Below, one piece after another: positions 19,378 to 28,171 of a stretch of DNA of 64,000 nucleotides. The position numbers were made by a program, and so were the translations under genes. Position 1 is the first letter of the stretch; each line of letters starts with the position of its first letter. The stretch lies in assembly GCF_014323565.1 (NCBI RefSeq), contig NZ_CP058669.1, forward strand, positions 1,515,501 to 1,579,500. Reading direction: 5' to 3'. Under the pieces are notes generated by a model. The model saw only the letters and a list, made by a program, of their open reading frames with translations, was not told where the DNA came from and did no database searches. The stretch is from Hyphobacterium sp. CCMP332 (lineage in GTDB: Bacteria; Pseudomonadota; Alphaproteobacteria; Caulobacterales; Maricaulaceae).

Positions 19378-20255
19378 GCCGCTTCCCCTTTTTCCGAATT
19401 AACCCAGGCTTCCGCGCAGCCCTTGGCCAATTCGCGCACCCGCGCAATCCAGCTGGCGCGCTCGGCGACCGAAATCGCGCCGCGCGCATCGACCAGATTG
19501 AAGAGGTGGGAGGCTTTCAGGCAGTAATCATAGGCCGGCAGCGGCAGGGGTTTGTCCAGCGATAACAGCGCCATGCATTGCTTTTCGGCATCGGTGAATT
19601 GCCGCATCAGCATGTCGACATCAGCATGCTCGAAATTGAAGGCGGAATATTGCCGTTCGGCTTCCTGAAAGACATCGCCATATTTCAGGCCGGCGCCGTT
19701 GAAGTCCAGATCGTAAACATTTTCAACGCCCTGCACATACATGGCGAGGCGTTCCAGACCATAGGTCAGCTCGCCGGAGACGAGATCGACATCCAGCCCT
19801 CCGACTTGCTGAAAATAGGTAAATTGCGAGACTTCCATCCCGTCGCACCAGACCTCCCAGCCCAGCCCCCAGGCGCCCACCGTGGGGTTTTCCCAGTCAT
19901 CCTCGACAAAGCGGACATCGTGCAGATTGCGGTCAATGCCGATGGCATCCAGCGAACCCAGATAGAGCTCCTGCAGATTGGCCGGGCTCGGTTTGAGTAG
20001 CACCTGAAACTGATAGTAATGCTGAAGCCGGTTCGGGTTTTCGCCATAGCGCCCGTCTGCCGGACGCCGCGAGGGCTGCACATAGGCGGCCCGCCACGGC
20101 GTCGGCCCGAGCGAGCGCAACGTCGTTGCCGGATGCAGCGTGCCCGCACCCACCTCGACATCATAGGGCTGCAGGATCGCACAGCCCTGCTCACCCCAAT
20201 AGGCCTGCAGACGAAGGATCAATTCCTGAAAGGACGGCGCAGCTTTTGTGGTCAT
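19374..20255 (-). CDS. glyQ: glycyl-tRNA synthetase alpha subunit
   Basis: This 293-residue catalytic subunit charges tRNA-Gly with glycine, together with GlyS. Family blocks are [52 protein letters not shown] and [20 protein letters not shown], all near identical to GlyQ of other proteobacteria from memory. It is the first gene of the glyQ-GST-glyS operon. Upstream is a 386-base repeat-filled gap. Confidence 0.97.
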   Translation of the reverse strand: MTTKAAPSFQELILRLQAYWGEQGCAILQPYDVEVGAGTLHPATTLRSLGPTPWRAAYVQPSRRPADGRYGENPNRLQHYYQFQVLLKPSPANLQELYLGSLDAIGIDRNLHDVRFVEDDWENPTVGAWGLGWEVWCDGMEVSQFTYFQQVGGLDVDLVSGELTYGLERLAMYVQGVENVYDLDFNGAGLKYGDVFQEAERQYSAFNFEHADVDMLMRQFTDAEKQCMALLSLDKPLPLPAYDYCLKASHLFNLVDARGAISVAERASWIARVRELAKGCAEAWVNSEKGEAA

Positions 20256-20386
20256 GGAAATATCAGCCCCGACAGCCGGAAATCCGGCTCTGGATAAGTC
20301 GCGCGGACACTAGGAAAGCAGGGCCCGTCAATCAAGCAAGGATGGCGGTTGGAGCGGTGACCTATATTGACGTTCGCAAGCTCGAT

Positions 20387-20495
20387 TTTCCCCTCCCCTT
20401 GATGGGGAGGGTGGCCCGCAGGGCCGGGTGGGGTGATCAGCGCTGTGTTGGGCACCCCCCCACCCCTTCCCCTCCCCACACCGGGGGAGGGGAAA
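20387..20495. repeat. composite inverted-repeat element 1
   Basis: TTTCCCCTCCCC at 20387-20398 and GGGGAGGGGAAA at 20484-20495 are perfect 12-base inverted ends of a 109-base element. Inside are further hairpins, such as CCCTCCCC-TTGA-TGGGGAGGG. No open frame or transposase is present, so it looks like a non-autonomous, MITE-like repeat. Confidence 0.7.
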
Positions 20496-20528
20496 TTACT
20501 GGCTCGATGGCTCAAAGTCTGGACCCCT

Positions 20529-20565
20529 CCTTCGAGGCTCACTTCGTTCGCGCCTCAGGATGAGG
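20529..20565 (-). repeat. palindromic repeat copy D
   Basis: CCTTCGAGGC at the left, an arm pair rich in TTCG, and GCCTCAGGATGAGG at the right match the repeat family seen beside and inside glyS, in reverse orientation. Confidence 0.72.
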
Positions 20566-20592
20566 TGGAGTGAATTTCGATGCGCTAATTTA

Positions 20593-20631
20593 CCTCATGC
20601 TGAGGAGCTTTCCGTCCGGAAAGCCTCGAAG
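20593..20631 (+). repeat. palindromic repeat copy E
   Basis: CCTCATGCTGAGGAGC, a CTTTCCGTCCGGAAAG hairpin and GCCTCGAAGC follow the family plan in forward orientation, with three substitutions. It ends ten bases before the methyltransferase stop. Confidence 0.72.
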
Positions 20632-20641
20632 CACGCACATG

Positions 20642-21370
20642 TCACCGCACTTCAATCCGGTCAGACCCCCGCAGGATGGACTCCGCCTCGGCCGTGTATT
20701 TCCGGTCGGAGCCATCATGTAGAACCAGTGGCGGCAAGAGCTTCATCGGACCGCGCACACCCTTGCGAGCCGAGACCAGAATGCGCTTGGCCGGTTGATC
20801 GGCATAGGGCGCGACCGGCTTGACCACGACATCGCCGAACCATTTTTTCATCAGCAACAGAATATCATCGAGCCGGTCAGCGCGATGCACCAGCGTCACG
20901 CGTCCCTTGGGCACCAGCACCTTGTTGGCCAGGCTAATCCATGTTTCCAGCGGTACCCCATGGCCCATATAGGCAGCCTGTTTCTGGAATTTCGGCGGCA
21001 CCATTTTCTTCGGATCATCATAATAGGGCGGATTGAAAAACACCTGATGCGCCAGTCCCAGATGACCCGGATTGGCGACATCAGCATGAAAGGCGACAAT
21101 GCGATCTGTCCAGCCATTTGCCGCGATATTCTCGTCGGCAAAGCCCAGCATCACCGGGTCCGTATCGAAGCCCTGAAACCGGCTGACCCTGTTGTGATAC
21201 GCCGCCACCAGCATCGCCGCGCCCGATCCGCAACCAAACTCAATGCCCACATGTTCCGGCTTCAGGTCGATCGACGCGCCCAGCAACACCGCATCCAGCC
21301 CGGAGCGGAAACCGGCGTCCGACTGCCGCGCAATGACCTTGCCGTCCAGAAGCGTGACCGGCTCAGTCAT
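20642..21370 (-). CDS. TrmN6-like tRNA (adenine-N6) methyltransferase
   Basis: The protein has 242 residues from the ATG at 21370. It has a Rossmann-fold SAM site (GIEFGCGSGAAML) and the catalytic FNPPYY motif typical of N6-adenine methyltransferases. Together with the opening VTLLDGKVIARQSDAGFRSGLDAVLL, this matches the TrmN6/YfiC family that modifies A37 of tRNA1(Val). The exact target is inferred. The start overlaps the end of the DUF2007 gene, so the two are co-translated; a further in-frame start five codons upstream lies deeper in that gene. Confidence 0.88.
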   Translation of the reverse strand: MTEPVTLLDGKVIARQSDAGFRSGLDAVLLGASIDLKPEHVGIEFGCGSGAAMLVAAYHNRVSRFQGFDTDPVMLGFADENIAANGWTDRIVAFHADVANPGHLGLAHQVFFNPPYYDDPKKMVPPKFQKQAAYMGHGVPLETWISLANKVLVPKGRVTLVHRADRLDDILLLMKKWFGDVVVKPVAPYADQPAKRILVSARKGVRGPMKLLPPLVLHDGSDRKYTAEAESILRGSDRIEVR

Positions 21371-21584
21371 CCGGCAAGTCGTCAAAAGCCACTTTCAGCG
21401 CGGATCTGGCCTGATGGGCTTCCTCGTCAATCACCATGATCCTGCGTTTGATGAAGGGCAGCGCCCCGGCATAGGCACCGGCGGTTTCGCTATCCAGAAC
21501 AATCGGTTCCAGTCCCGCCTGCCGCAAGACATTCTCGGCAAAATTCAGCTCCACGGGATCATTCGTTCGAAAAACCTCGATCAC
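21363..21584 (-). CDS. DUF2007 family small protein
   Basis: This 73-residue soluble protein starts MIEVFRTNDPVELNFAENVL and continues LEPIVLDSE, matching the DUF2007 family (putative signal-transducing, ferredoxin-like fold). It is the right length for the family. It overlaps the methyltransferase start and is divergent from octaprenyl diphosphate synthase. Confidence 0.85.
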   Translation of the reverse strand: MIEVFRTNDPVELNFAENVLRQAGLEPIVLDSETAGAYAGALPFIKRRIMVIDEEAHQARSALKVAFDDLPDD

Positions 21585-21707
21585 GGACAGATCGCTCCTA
21601 TTTGATGGGCTGCGACGATCAGCGCAGCGTTGCCAGCTTGCGGCAGTGTCTTCGCGTTTCTATTGTCGCTCAAGTCTAATGGGCCGTGGCTGTCGAAGGA
21701 AACCGGT

Positions 21708-22748
21708 TTGGATATCAGCGCAATTGCCAACCAGGCGCTCGAGCGCGCGGGCGAAGCGGTCGCGTCAAAGCCCAATGCTGCCGAGAAACTGGCGCGTCTG
21801 GCCGATGGCGAGATGAAGGCTGTGAATGCACTCATTCTCGAGCGCATGGGCAGCCCGGTGCCCCTGATTCCCAAACTCGCAAAATATCTGGTCGAGGCCG
21901 GCGGAAAGCGCGTGCGCCCGCTGGTCACCATCGCCGCCGCCAACATGATCGGCTATTCCGGCGAGGCGCATCTGAAGCTCGCCGCGGCGGTCGAATTCAT
22001 CCACACCGCCACCCTGCTCCATGACGATGTGGTGGACGAAAGCGATCTGCGCCGCGGCCGCAAACCGGCCAACCTCGTCTGGGGCAATGCGCCCAGCGTT
22101 CTGGTCGGCGACTTTCTCTTTGCCCGCGCCTTCATGCTGATGGTCGATGCCGGCTCCATGGCGGCGCTGAAATCGCTCTCCCAGGCCTCCAGCATCATTG
22201 CCGAGGGCGAAGTCCGCCAGCTCGCCGTCAAGGGCGATATCGACGCCACGGTCGGCTCCTACATGGAAATCATCGAGGCCAAGACCGCGGCTCTTTTTGC
22301 CTCCGCAGCTGAGGTTTCCGCCATCGTCGCGGAGCGCCCGGCAGAAGAAATCGCCGCGCTCGACACCTATGGCCGCGAACTGGGCCTCGCCTTCCAGCTG
22401 GTCGATGACGCGCTCGATTATGGCGGACTGGCACAGGCGCTCGGCAAGAATACCGGCGATGATTTCCGCGAAGGCAAGGTCACCCTGCCCGTCGTTCTGG
22501 CGCTGCAGAAGGGCAATGACAGCGAAAAGCGCTTCTGGGCCCGCGTCATGTCCGAGGGCGAGCAATCCGATGCCGACTTCGAGACTGCGCTCGAATTGCT
22601 CCACAAGCATGATGCGCTGAAATCCACGCTGGCCACTGCCGAGGACAAGGCCCGGACGGCGCAGGCCGCGCTCGACATATTCCCGGATAATGAATGGAAA
22701 ACCGCCCTGCACGATCTGGCGGAATTCGTCGTGCAACGCGCCAGCTGA
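21708..22748 (+). CDS. ispB: polyprenyl (octaprenyl/decaprenyl) diphosphate synthase
   Basis: This 346-residue prenyltransferase extends farnesyl diphosphate with isopentenyl units to make the ubiquinone side chain. The two aspartate-rich metal sites are DDVVDESDLRRG and DDALDYGG, and KRVRPLVTIAAA is the substrate-binding region. I chose the TTG at 21708 because GAAGGA lies seven bases upstream and the protein then starts with LDISAIANQAL as in relatives; the frame is open further upstream but that part looks non-coding. It ends flush against the convergent GlcNAc-1-P transferase gene. Confidence 0.92.
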   Translation: MDISAIANQALERAGEAVASKPNAAEKLARLADGEMKAVNALILERMGSPVPLIPKLAKYLVEAGGKRVRPLVTIAAANMIGYSGEAHLKLAAAVEFIHTATLLHDDVVDESDLRRGRKPANLVWGNAPSVLVGDFLFARAFMLMVDAGSMAALKSLSQASSIIAEGEVRQLAVKGDIDATVGSYMEIIEAKTAALFASAAEVSAIVAERPAEEIAALDTYGRELGLAFQLVDDALDYGGLAQALGKNTGDDFREGKVTLPVVLALQKGNDSEKRFWARVMSEGEQSDADFETALELLHKHDALKSTLATAEDKARTAQAALDIFPDNEWKTALHDLAEFVVQRAS

Positions 22749-23744
22749 TCAGCACTTCAGATCAAGCCCGGCTTTCGCCGCCTTGCGGCGGATCAGCGTA
22801 TGCAGGGCAGTCAACACGAGGACGGCGGTTATAAAAGCGGCAAAGGGTGCCATTCCGCCAAGGAATCTGGCCGCAAGCGCCAGACCCACGCACACCGACG
22901 AAGCGGCAAGATAGGCCAGCGCCACGCGCGGGTGCGGCCAGTTCATCCTGACCAGCAATTGATAGGCATGTGTGCGGTGCGGGCTCAAGAAACCGATCCG
23001 GTTTCTGACCTTGCCGACCAGCGTCAGCAACACATCCGCCAGCACCGGCAGGATGAGCAGCGGAAACAGCCAGATATCCGTCGGTGTTTCAATCAGCTGC
23101 AACCCCGCCACGGCGACAATCGCGCCGATGGCCAGCGAACCGACATCGCCCAGAAACAGATAGGCTTTCGGCACGTTGAAGATCGAAAACCCGACCAGTC
23201 CCGCCGCCAGCGCAAACCCCGTAATCGACGTCACGCCTGCGCCGATGACGCCCAGGCCCAGCCCGACCGGAATGAAAATGGCAACGATCAGCCCGTCCGA
23301 TCCGTCCATGAAATTGGTCGCATTTGAAGCCACGAATATCCACAAGACCGCGCCGGCAAAGCCCACCACCCAGGGCAACGCCACGGCCATGTCCGGCGTG
23401 ATCCCGATCGCGGCCACCGGTCCGGCCATCCAGACCGCCAGACTGGCCAGCCCGACGATGATCACGAATTTCAGCCGCGTGCCCAGCGCCAGAAGGTCAT
23501 CGCCCATTCCCAGCAGGCCAAAGCCCAGCGCGGCCAGCGCGATCGGCCGCACGTCCTGCCCCATCCACATCGCCAGTAACAGACCCAGGCTGATCGCGGC
23601 GAGCACGCCCAGCCCGCCACCGCGTGGAATGGGCGTCGAATGGCTCGAACGGTGATTGGGATGATCGAGCACGCCGGCCCGCTTCACCAGCCAGCAAACG
23701 CCAAGCGACAGCGCAAAACAGCAAAGGATCAGGATCGAGCTCAT
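22749..23744 (-). CDS. WecA/MraY-family undecaprenyl-phosphate sugar-1-P transferase
   Basis: This 331-residue membrane protein has about ten hydrophobic helices. It links a sugar-1-phosphate to undecaprenyl phosphate to start polysaccharide or O-antigen synthesis. Family motifs are HSTPIPRGGGLGVL near the N-terminus, GMGDDLLALGTRLK with the DD pair, NATNFMDGSDGL with catalytic Asp, FLGDVGS, and HRTHAYQLL for sugar recognition. The HRTHAYQ form favours the WecA/WbpL branch over MraY. Its start overlaps the end of ispE by four bases. No other polysaccharide genes are nearby. Confidence 0.9.
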   Translation of the reverse strand: MSSILILCCFALSLGVCWLVKRAGVLDHPNHRSSHSTPIPRGGGLGVLAAISLGLLLAMWMGQDVRPIALAALGFGLLGMGDDLLALGTRLKFVIIVGLASLAVWMAGPVAAIGITPDMAVALPWVVGFAGAVLWIFVASNATNFMDGSDGLIVAIFIPVGLGLGVIGAGVTSITGFALAAGLVGFSIFNVPKAYLFLGDVGSLAIGAIVAVAGLQLIETPTDIWLFPLLILPVLADVLLTLVGKVRNRIGFLSPHRTHAYQLLVRMNWPHPRVALAYLAASSVCVGLALAARFLGGMAPFAAFITAVLVLTALHTLIRRKAAKAGLDLKC

Positions 23745-24622
23745 GCGGGCGTTATCGCCGAAGCGCCCGAAAAGACAACCGGCTGAACAAGCCAGTCCGG
23801 CCTTGTCGCCTGCAAGGGCGCTGCCGCCGCATCACGGTGGCTTGCCGTCGGATAGATCGCAAAACACGTCGCCCCGGATCCCGACATGCGAACCATATCC
23901 GGCTCACCAGTAGTGCTCAACGTGTCCAGAACATCCCGAATCACGGGCTGAACCGACATCGCGGCATCGGTCAGGTCATTGGTCGCCGCGCGGAGCGATT
24001 CGAGGATGGCTTGCATCCCCGTATCAGCCGTTGGCCGGAAAGCGGCACCGGTACCGGCAGGCGCTTGGTCAAACGCCGCAAAGACCGGCCCGGTGGCGAC
24101 CGGCAGGCTCGGATTGACGAGCAGGGCGGGAAAGTCGGGCCAGGCGTCGATGGGACGAATCCTCTCGCCGCGGCCGGTCATCCGCAAAGGCTGTGACCAG
24201 ACACAGGCCGGGACATCAGAACCGATCTCCGCCCCGATACCGGCCAGCATGTCCAGCGGCCACTCCAGTTCCCAGAGCCGGTTGAATGCGCGCAAGGCCG
24301 CCGCAGCATCGGCCGACCCTCCGCCCAGACCGGCGCCGGCGGGAATATGCTTTTCAAGCGTAATGGAACCGGCAGCCTCGCGTCCGGCGGCTGTCGCCAG
24401 CGCGCGGACCGCACGAGTGACAAGATTGTCGTCACCCGGCGACAAGCCCTCGGCCTGCGGACCGCTGATGCACAAGGACAGATCATCCGCCGGCGCGACG
24501 CTCAGCGCATCGCCCCAATCGGCAAAGACGACAATCGAATCGACCGGATGATAGCCATCATCGCGCAAGGCACCGACGCGCAGGGCAAGATTGACTTTTG
24601 CCGCCGCGAATTCCCGGATCAA
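23741..24622 (-). CDS. ispE: 4-diphosphocytidyl-2-C-methyl-D-erythritol kinase
   Basis: IspE phosphorylates CDP-ME in the MEP isoprenoid pathway. The 293-residue GHMP kinase shows FAAAKVNLALRVGALRDDGYH at the N-terminus and the ATP loop PAGAGLGGGSADAAAALRAF near residue 90. MSGSGATCFAIY near the C-terminus is the third GHMP motif. The gene overlaps both neighbours by four bases, within a tight leftward cluster. Two other isoprenoid genes (ispB and ispH) lie in the window. Confidence 0.94.
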   Translation of the reverse strand: MIREFAAAKVNLALRVGALRDDGYHPVDSIVVFADWGDALSVAPADDLSLCISGPQAEGLSPGDDNLVTRAVRALATAAGREAAGSITLEKHIPAGAGLGGGSADAAAALRAFNRLWELEWPLDMLAGIGAEIGSDVPACVWSQPLRMTGRGERIRPIDAWPDFPALLVNPSLPVATGPVFAAFDQAPAGTGAAFRPTADTGMQAILESLRAATNDLTDAAMSVQPVIRDVLDTLSTTGEPDMVRMSGSGATCFAIYPTASHRDAAAAPLQATRPDWLVQPVVFSGASAITPA

Positions 24623-26346
24623 GGCGTTTCGGCCGCCGCGTCTGCGACCCTCATATCGGCGGCTTCCGGTGCTTCACCGGCCAGACGCGCCATCAGACCA
24701 ACGCGCTCATCCTCATCCGGATCGAGACCGAGCGCCCGTTCCCACTGGAAACGCGCTTCCAGTTCACGGCCAACCTGCCAATAGGCATCGCCCAGATGGT
24801 AATTGATTGTCGGCGCTTCCGGCGAGAGTTCCACCGCACGCTCGAGATGCTGAACCGCCAGCTCGTAATTGCCGCGCACATAATGGGCCCAGCCCAGACT
24901 GTCGATAATATGCCCCTGATCCGGCGAAATCGTTGCGGCCCGCTCGATCATGTCGAAGGCTTCGGCGATATTCATGTCGCGGATCACCCACATATAGCCC
25001 AGATAGTTGAGCACTTCGGCTTCGTTGGGAGAAATCATCAGGGCCGACTGGAAATCAGCTTCGGCCTGCGCCCAGCGTCCGGTCTGTTCGTAGCACATGG
25101 CCCTGAAATAATAATAGCGCCAGTCCGGCACCAGATCCTGCGCTTCACGCGCTTCCAGAGCCCGCGTGTACAATTCTGCGGCCAGAGTGAATTGTCCCGA
25201 TGATCGAAGAAGATCGGCATAGACCAGCTGGGCTTCCACCGCGCCGGTCTCGTCGGAAATCTCGCGCGCCTCGTCCAGCGCTGTATCAAGATCTCCTTGC
25301 GTGGCTCGCAACCAGATGCGGTCAATATCCGCCGGCAGGCGGAACGGGCCATCCGGAACCGAATTATAGGCCGCAATCGCAGCATCCGTCAGGCCGGTAT
25401 TTTCCAGCGCGCCCGCCAGAAGCATGGCGGCCGGGGCATAGTCCGTATCCAGCCGGTTGGTAAGGCGCAGATACACGACCGAAAGATCGATCTCGGCTTG
25501 AGACGCCAGCGCCGCCGACGGGCCGAAGAGGGACCGGGCCGTTGCCTGTCGAATGGTCATCGGCCGCGGCACACGGCGCGTCTCCGCGGCAATGCGACGG
25601 GCTTCGGTAATGCTGCGCTCGATCGGGTTCTGGCGCAGATAGCTGTCATACAACTCGATGGCATCCTCGCGGCGGCGCTGCCGCACCAGGAAATCGCCGT
25701 ATTGGGCCACCGCAATACGCGTGAACGGGCTGTCGCTGATCGCCGCCTGATAGGCCGCATCCGCCGCGACATCATCGCCGGCATAATCGGCCAGCAAAGC
25801 GCGGTGCATGGTCAGGAAAGCCGCCGCATAACCGGGGACAGAGGCAGATCGCGCGCGGCTCAGCGCCCCGTCGATATCGCCGCTGCCCGCCCGGGCCCAA
25901 TCGGACATCAGCGAAGCAATAAACTCGTTGAACGGGCCGAGCTGCTCGGCATCCAGCCAGTCCGCGGCCTCGGTATATCGCTGATCAGCGATGGCGTCGG
26001 CGGCAAGGACAAGCCGGGCTAGCCGGGTTTCATCGCCCGACAGGGCCGAGACCCGCGCCGCATTGATGGCCGTATCGCCATCTCCCGACAAAACAGCCGA
26101 CAAGAAGGTCCGCTCGGCCAGAATGGCGCTTTCCGGCTCCAGCTCCCACGCCGTCGCATAGTAATCGGCGGCGCCTTCAGCATCACGTGCGGTGCCCGCA
26201 AACCGTCCGGCCAGAAACGCGCCATAGGAGGACACGCCCTCGTCTTCGGCATTGGCAAAGGGCGAGGACGGGTCTGAAGCGGTGGTCTGGCAGGCGGTCA
26301 AAGCCAGCGCAGAGGCGCCGATCAGCAGGGAGATTGAAAACTTCAT
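24619..26346 (-). CDS. TPR-repeat lipoprotein
   Basis: The protein has 575 residues from the ATG at 26346. The N-terminus MKFSISLLIGASALALTACQ carries a lipobox with Cys19, so an outer-membrane or periplasmic lipoprotein is expected. Tetratricopeptide repeats fill most of the chain; clear units are near the C-terminus (EAEVLNYLGYMWVIRDMNIAEA and the following SLGWAHYVRGNYELAVQHLE, read as separate repeats). Such proteins act as scaffolds in envelope assembly. It ends in a Glu/Ala-rich tail overlapping ispE. Confidence 0.85.
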   Translation of the reverse strand: MKFSISLLIGASALALTACQTTASDPSSPFANAEDEGVSSYGAFLAGRFAGTARDAEGAADYYATAWELEPESAILAERTFLSAVLSGDGDTAINAARVSALSGDETRLARLVLAADAIADQRYTEAADWLDAEQLGPFNEFIASLMSDWARAGSGDIDGALSRARSASVPGYAAAFLTMHRALLADYAGDDVAADAAYQAAISDSPFTRIAVAQYGDFLVRQRRREDAIELYDSYLRQNPIERSITEARRIAAETRRVPRPMTIRQATARSLFGPSAALASQAEIDLSVVYLRLTNRLDTDYAPAAMLLAGALENTGLTDAAIAAYNSVPDGPFRLPADIDRIWLRATQGDLDTALDEAREISDETGAVEAQLVYADLLRSSGQFTLAAELYTRALEAREAQDLVPDWRYYYFRAMCYEQTGRWAQAEADFQSALMISPNEAEVLNYLGYMWVIRDMNIAEAFDMIERAATISPDQGHIIDSLGWAHYVRGNYELAVQHLERAVELSPEAPTINYHLGDAYWQVGRELEARFQWERALGLDPDEDERVGLMARLAGEAPEAADMRVADAAAETP

Positions 26347-26391
26347 ACCGTCACGATACGCCTTACAAATCTGCACACAAGCCGGACGGGC

Positions 26392-28062
26392 CTACAGGTT
26401 GGAGTAGATCGGTCCCTGCCCGCCTTCCGGCGTGGTCCAGTTGATATTCTGGTTCGGATCCTTGATGTCGCAGGTTTTGCAATGCACGCAGTTTTGCGCG
26501 TTGATAACAAACGACATTTCACCGGACTTTTCATCCTCGACCCACTCATACACGCCGGCCGGGCAATAGCGTGCCGACGGCCCGGCAAAGACCTCCCATT
26601 CGCTGGATTTCTGCAGCGCCATATCCGCCACCTTCAGGTGAACCGGCTGGTCCTCCTCATGGTTGGTGTTGGAAATGAAGACGGATGACAGGCGGTCGAA
26701 GGTCAAAACGCCGTCCGGCTTGGGATAGTCGATCTTCTTGTGCTTGTCCGCCGGCTCCAGCGACTCAGCGTCGGTCTTGCCGTGGCGCATCGTGCCGAAC
26801 AGCGACAGACCGCCAAGAATGTAATTCATCCACATATCCATGCCGCCCAGCATGATGCCAAAGAAGGTGCCGAATTTCGACCAGAGCGGCTTCACATTGC
26901 GGACCAGTTTGAGATCCTTGGCGACCCAGGAGGAATCATAATCCGACTGATAACCGCTCAGCTCATCGCCTTCACGGCCGGCCTGCACGGCCTCGAAAAC
27001 GCGCTCGGCCGCCATCATGCCGGTCTTCATGGCGTTATGGCTGCCCTTGATGCGCGGGACATTCACGAAGCCCGCGGAACATCCGATCAGCGCGCCGCCC
27101 GGGAAGGTCAGCTTCGGCACCGACTGGAACCCGCCTTCGGTGATGGCCCGCGCGCCATATGACAGACGCTCTGCGCCTTCAAACAGGTCGCGGATCTTCG
27201 GATGGGTTTTCACCCGCTGGAACTCCTCGAACGGAGAGATGTACGGATTCTTGTAATTCAGGTGCACGACATAGCCGACCGACACCAGATTATCGCCCCA
27301 GTGATAAAGGAATGAGCCCCCGCCCGTCTGGTTATCCAGCGGCCAGCCCATTGTGTGCTGGACTGTGCCCGGCTTGTGGTTTTCCGGTTTGACGCGCCAC
27401 AGCTCCTTCAGGCCGATGCCGAATTTCTGCGGTTCCTTGCCATCGGACAGGTTGAATTGCCCGATCAGCTGCTTGGCCAGCGATCCGCGCGCGCCCTCAC
27501 CGATCAGCGTGTATTTGCCGCGCAATTCCATGCCGGGCTGGTAAGCGTCCTTGTGATGCCCGTCGCGGGCCACACCGAATTCACCGGTCACGACGCCCTT
27601 GATGACGCCGTCTTCCTCGATCAGCTCGGCGGCGGGGAAACCGGGATAAATCTCGACGCCCAGCGCCTCGGCCTGCTCGCCCAGCCATTTGCAGACGGCA
27701 CCCAGAGAGCCAGTATAGCAGCCATGATTGGACATGAAGGGCGGGAAGGCGATGTTCGGGAAGCGGAAGCTGGAATGTTCGGACAGGGCGAGGAAAATAT
27801 CGTCTTTCACCTCAGTCTCCAGCGGGCAACCCTGCTCGCGCCAGTCCGGGATCAGCTCGTTGAGGGCTTTCGGGTCCATGACCACGCCGGACAATATGTG
27901 GGCACCCACCTCGCCGCCTTTTTCCAGCACAGCGACGGAAATCTCCGCACCGGCCTCTGCCGCCATCTGCTTCAACCGGATGGAGGCGGACAGCCCTGCG
28001 GGCCCCGCTCCGACGATGATGACGTCATATTCCATCGACTCGCGTTGAACGTCGTCTGACAT
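26392..28062 (-). CDS. etfD: electron transfer flavoprotein-ubiquinone oxidoreductase
   Basis: ETF-QO passes electrons from acyl-CoA and amino-acid dehydrogenases, through ETF, to ubiquinone at the inner membrane. The 556-residue protein has an FAD fold (DVIIVGAGPAGLSASIRLKQ), GCSAGFVNVPRIKGSHNAMK and a C-terminal [4Fe-4S] domain with CPAGVYEW and NAQNCVHCKTCDIKDP. I chose the ATG at 28062, with AAGGAG upstream; the frame extends 17 codons further without similarity. It is divergent from the uracil-DNA glycosylase gene, with a 20-base palindrome between them. Confidence 0.95.
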   Translation of the reverse strand: MSDDVQRESMEYDVIIVGAGPAGLSASIRLKQMAAEAGAEISVAVLEKGGEVGAHILSGVVMDPKALNELIPDWREQGCPLETEVKDDIFLALSEHSSFRFPNIAFPPFMSNHGCYTGSLGAVCKWLGEQAEALGVEIYPGFPAAELIEEDGVIKGVVTGEFGVARDGHHKDAYQPGMELRGKYTLIGEGARGSLAKQLIGQFNLSDGKEPQKFGIGLKELWRVKPENHKPGTVQHTMGWPLDNQTGGGSFLYHWGDNLVSVGYVVHLNYKNPYISPFEEFQRVKTHPKIRDLFEGAERLSYGARAITEGGFQSVPKLTFPGGALIGCSAGFVNVPRIKGSHNAMKTGMMAAERVFEAVQAGREGDELSGYQSDYDSSWVAKDLKLVRNVKPLWSKFGTFFGIMLGGMDMWMNYILGGLSLFGTMRHGKTDAESLEPADKHKKIDYPKPDGVLTFDRLSSVFISNTNHEEDQPVHLKVADMALQKSSEWEVFAGPSARYCPAGVYEWVEDEKSGEMSFVINAQNCVHCKTCDIKDPNQNINWTTPEGGQGPIYSNL

Positions 28063-28117
28063 GTTGTGCTGCTCCTTGCCCCGCAGTGCTTCGCTTTCTC
28101 TATGATCTGTCATAGCT

Positions 28118-28137
28118 TAGCTGTTCATATACAGCTA
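28118..28137. promoter_or_regulatory. palindrome in the ETF-QO / uracil-DNA glycosylase promoter region
   Basis: TAGCTGT-TCATAT-ACAGCTA is a perfect 7-6-7 inverted repeat, 56 bases from the ETF-QO start and 35 from the glycosylase start. It has the size of a dimeric regulator site. I do not recognise the regulator. Confidence 0.45.
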
Positions 28138-28171
28138 GGGTCAGAACCCGCTTATTCCAGCCGAAAGCCGC

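Larger units (their letters stand above)
20256..20641. other. 386-base intergenic region filled with repeats
   Basis: There is no credible gene here. Open frames across it run through repeats and have no coding character. It holds the glyQ promoter region, one composite inverted-repeat element (20387-20495) and two palindromic repeat copies in opposite orientation (20529-20565 and 20593-20631). Confidence 0.75.

Noticed and set aside
16870-19527. Long plus-strand open frames opposite glyS, GST and glyQ
   Set aside because: They mirror conserved minus-strand genes and contain no recognisable domain.
20126-20563. Open frames in the gap upstream of glyQ
   Set aside because: They run through the inverted-repeat element and the palindromic copies; composition is repeat-driven and there is no ribosome site.
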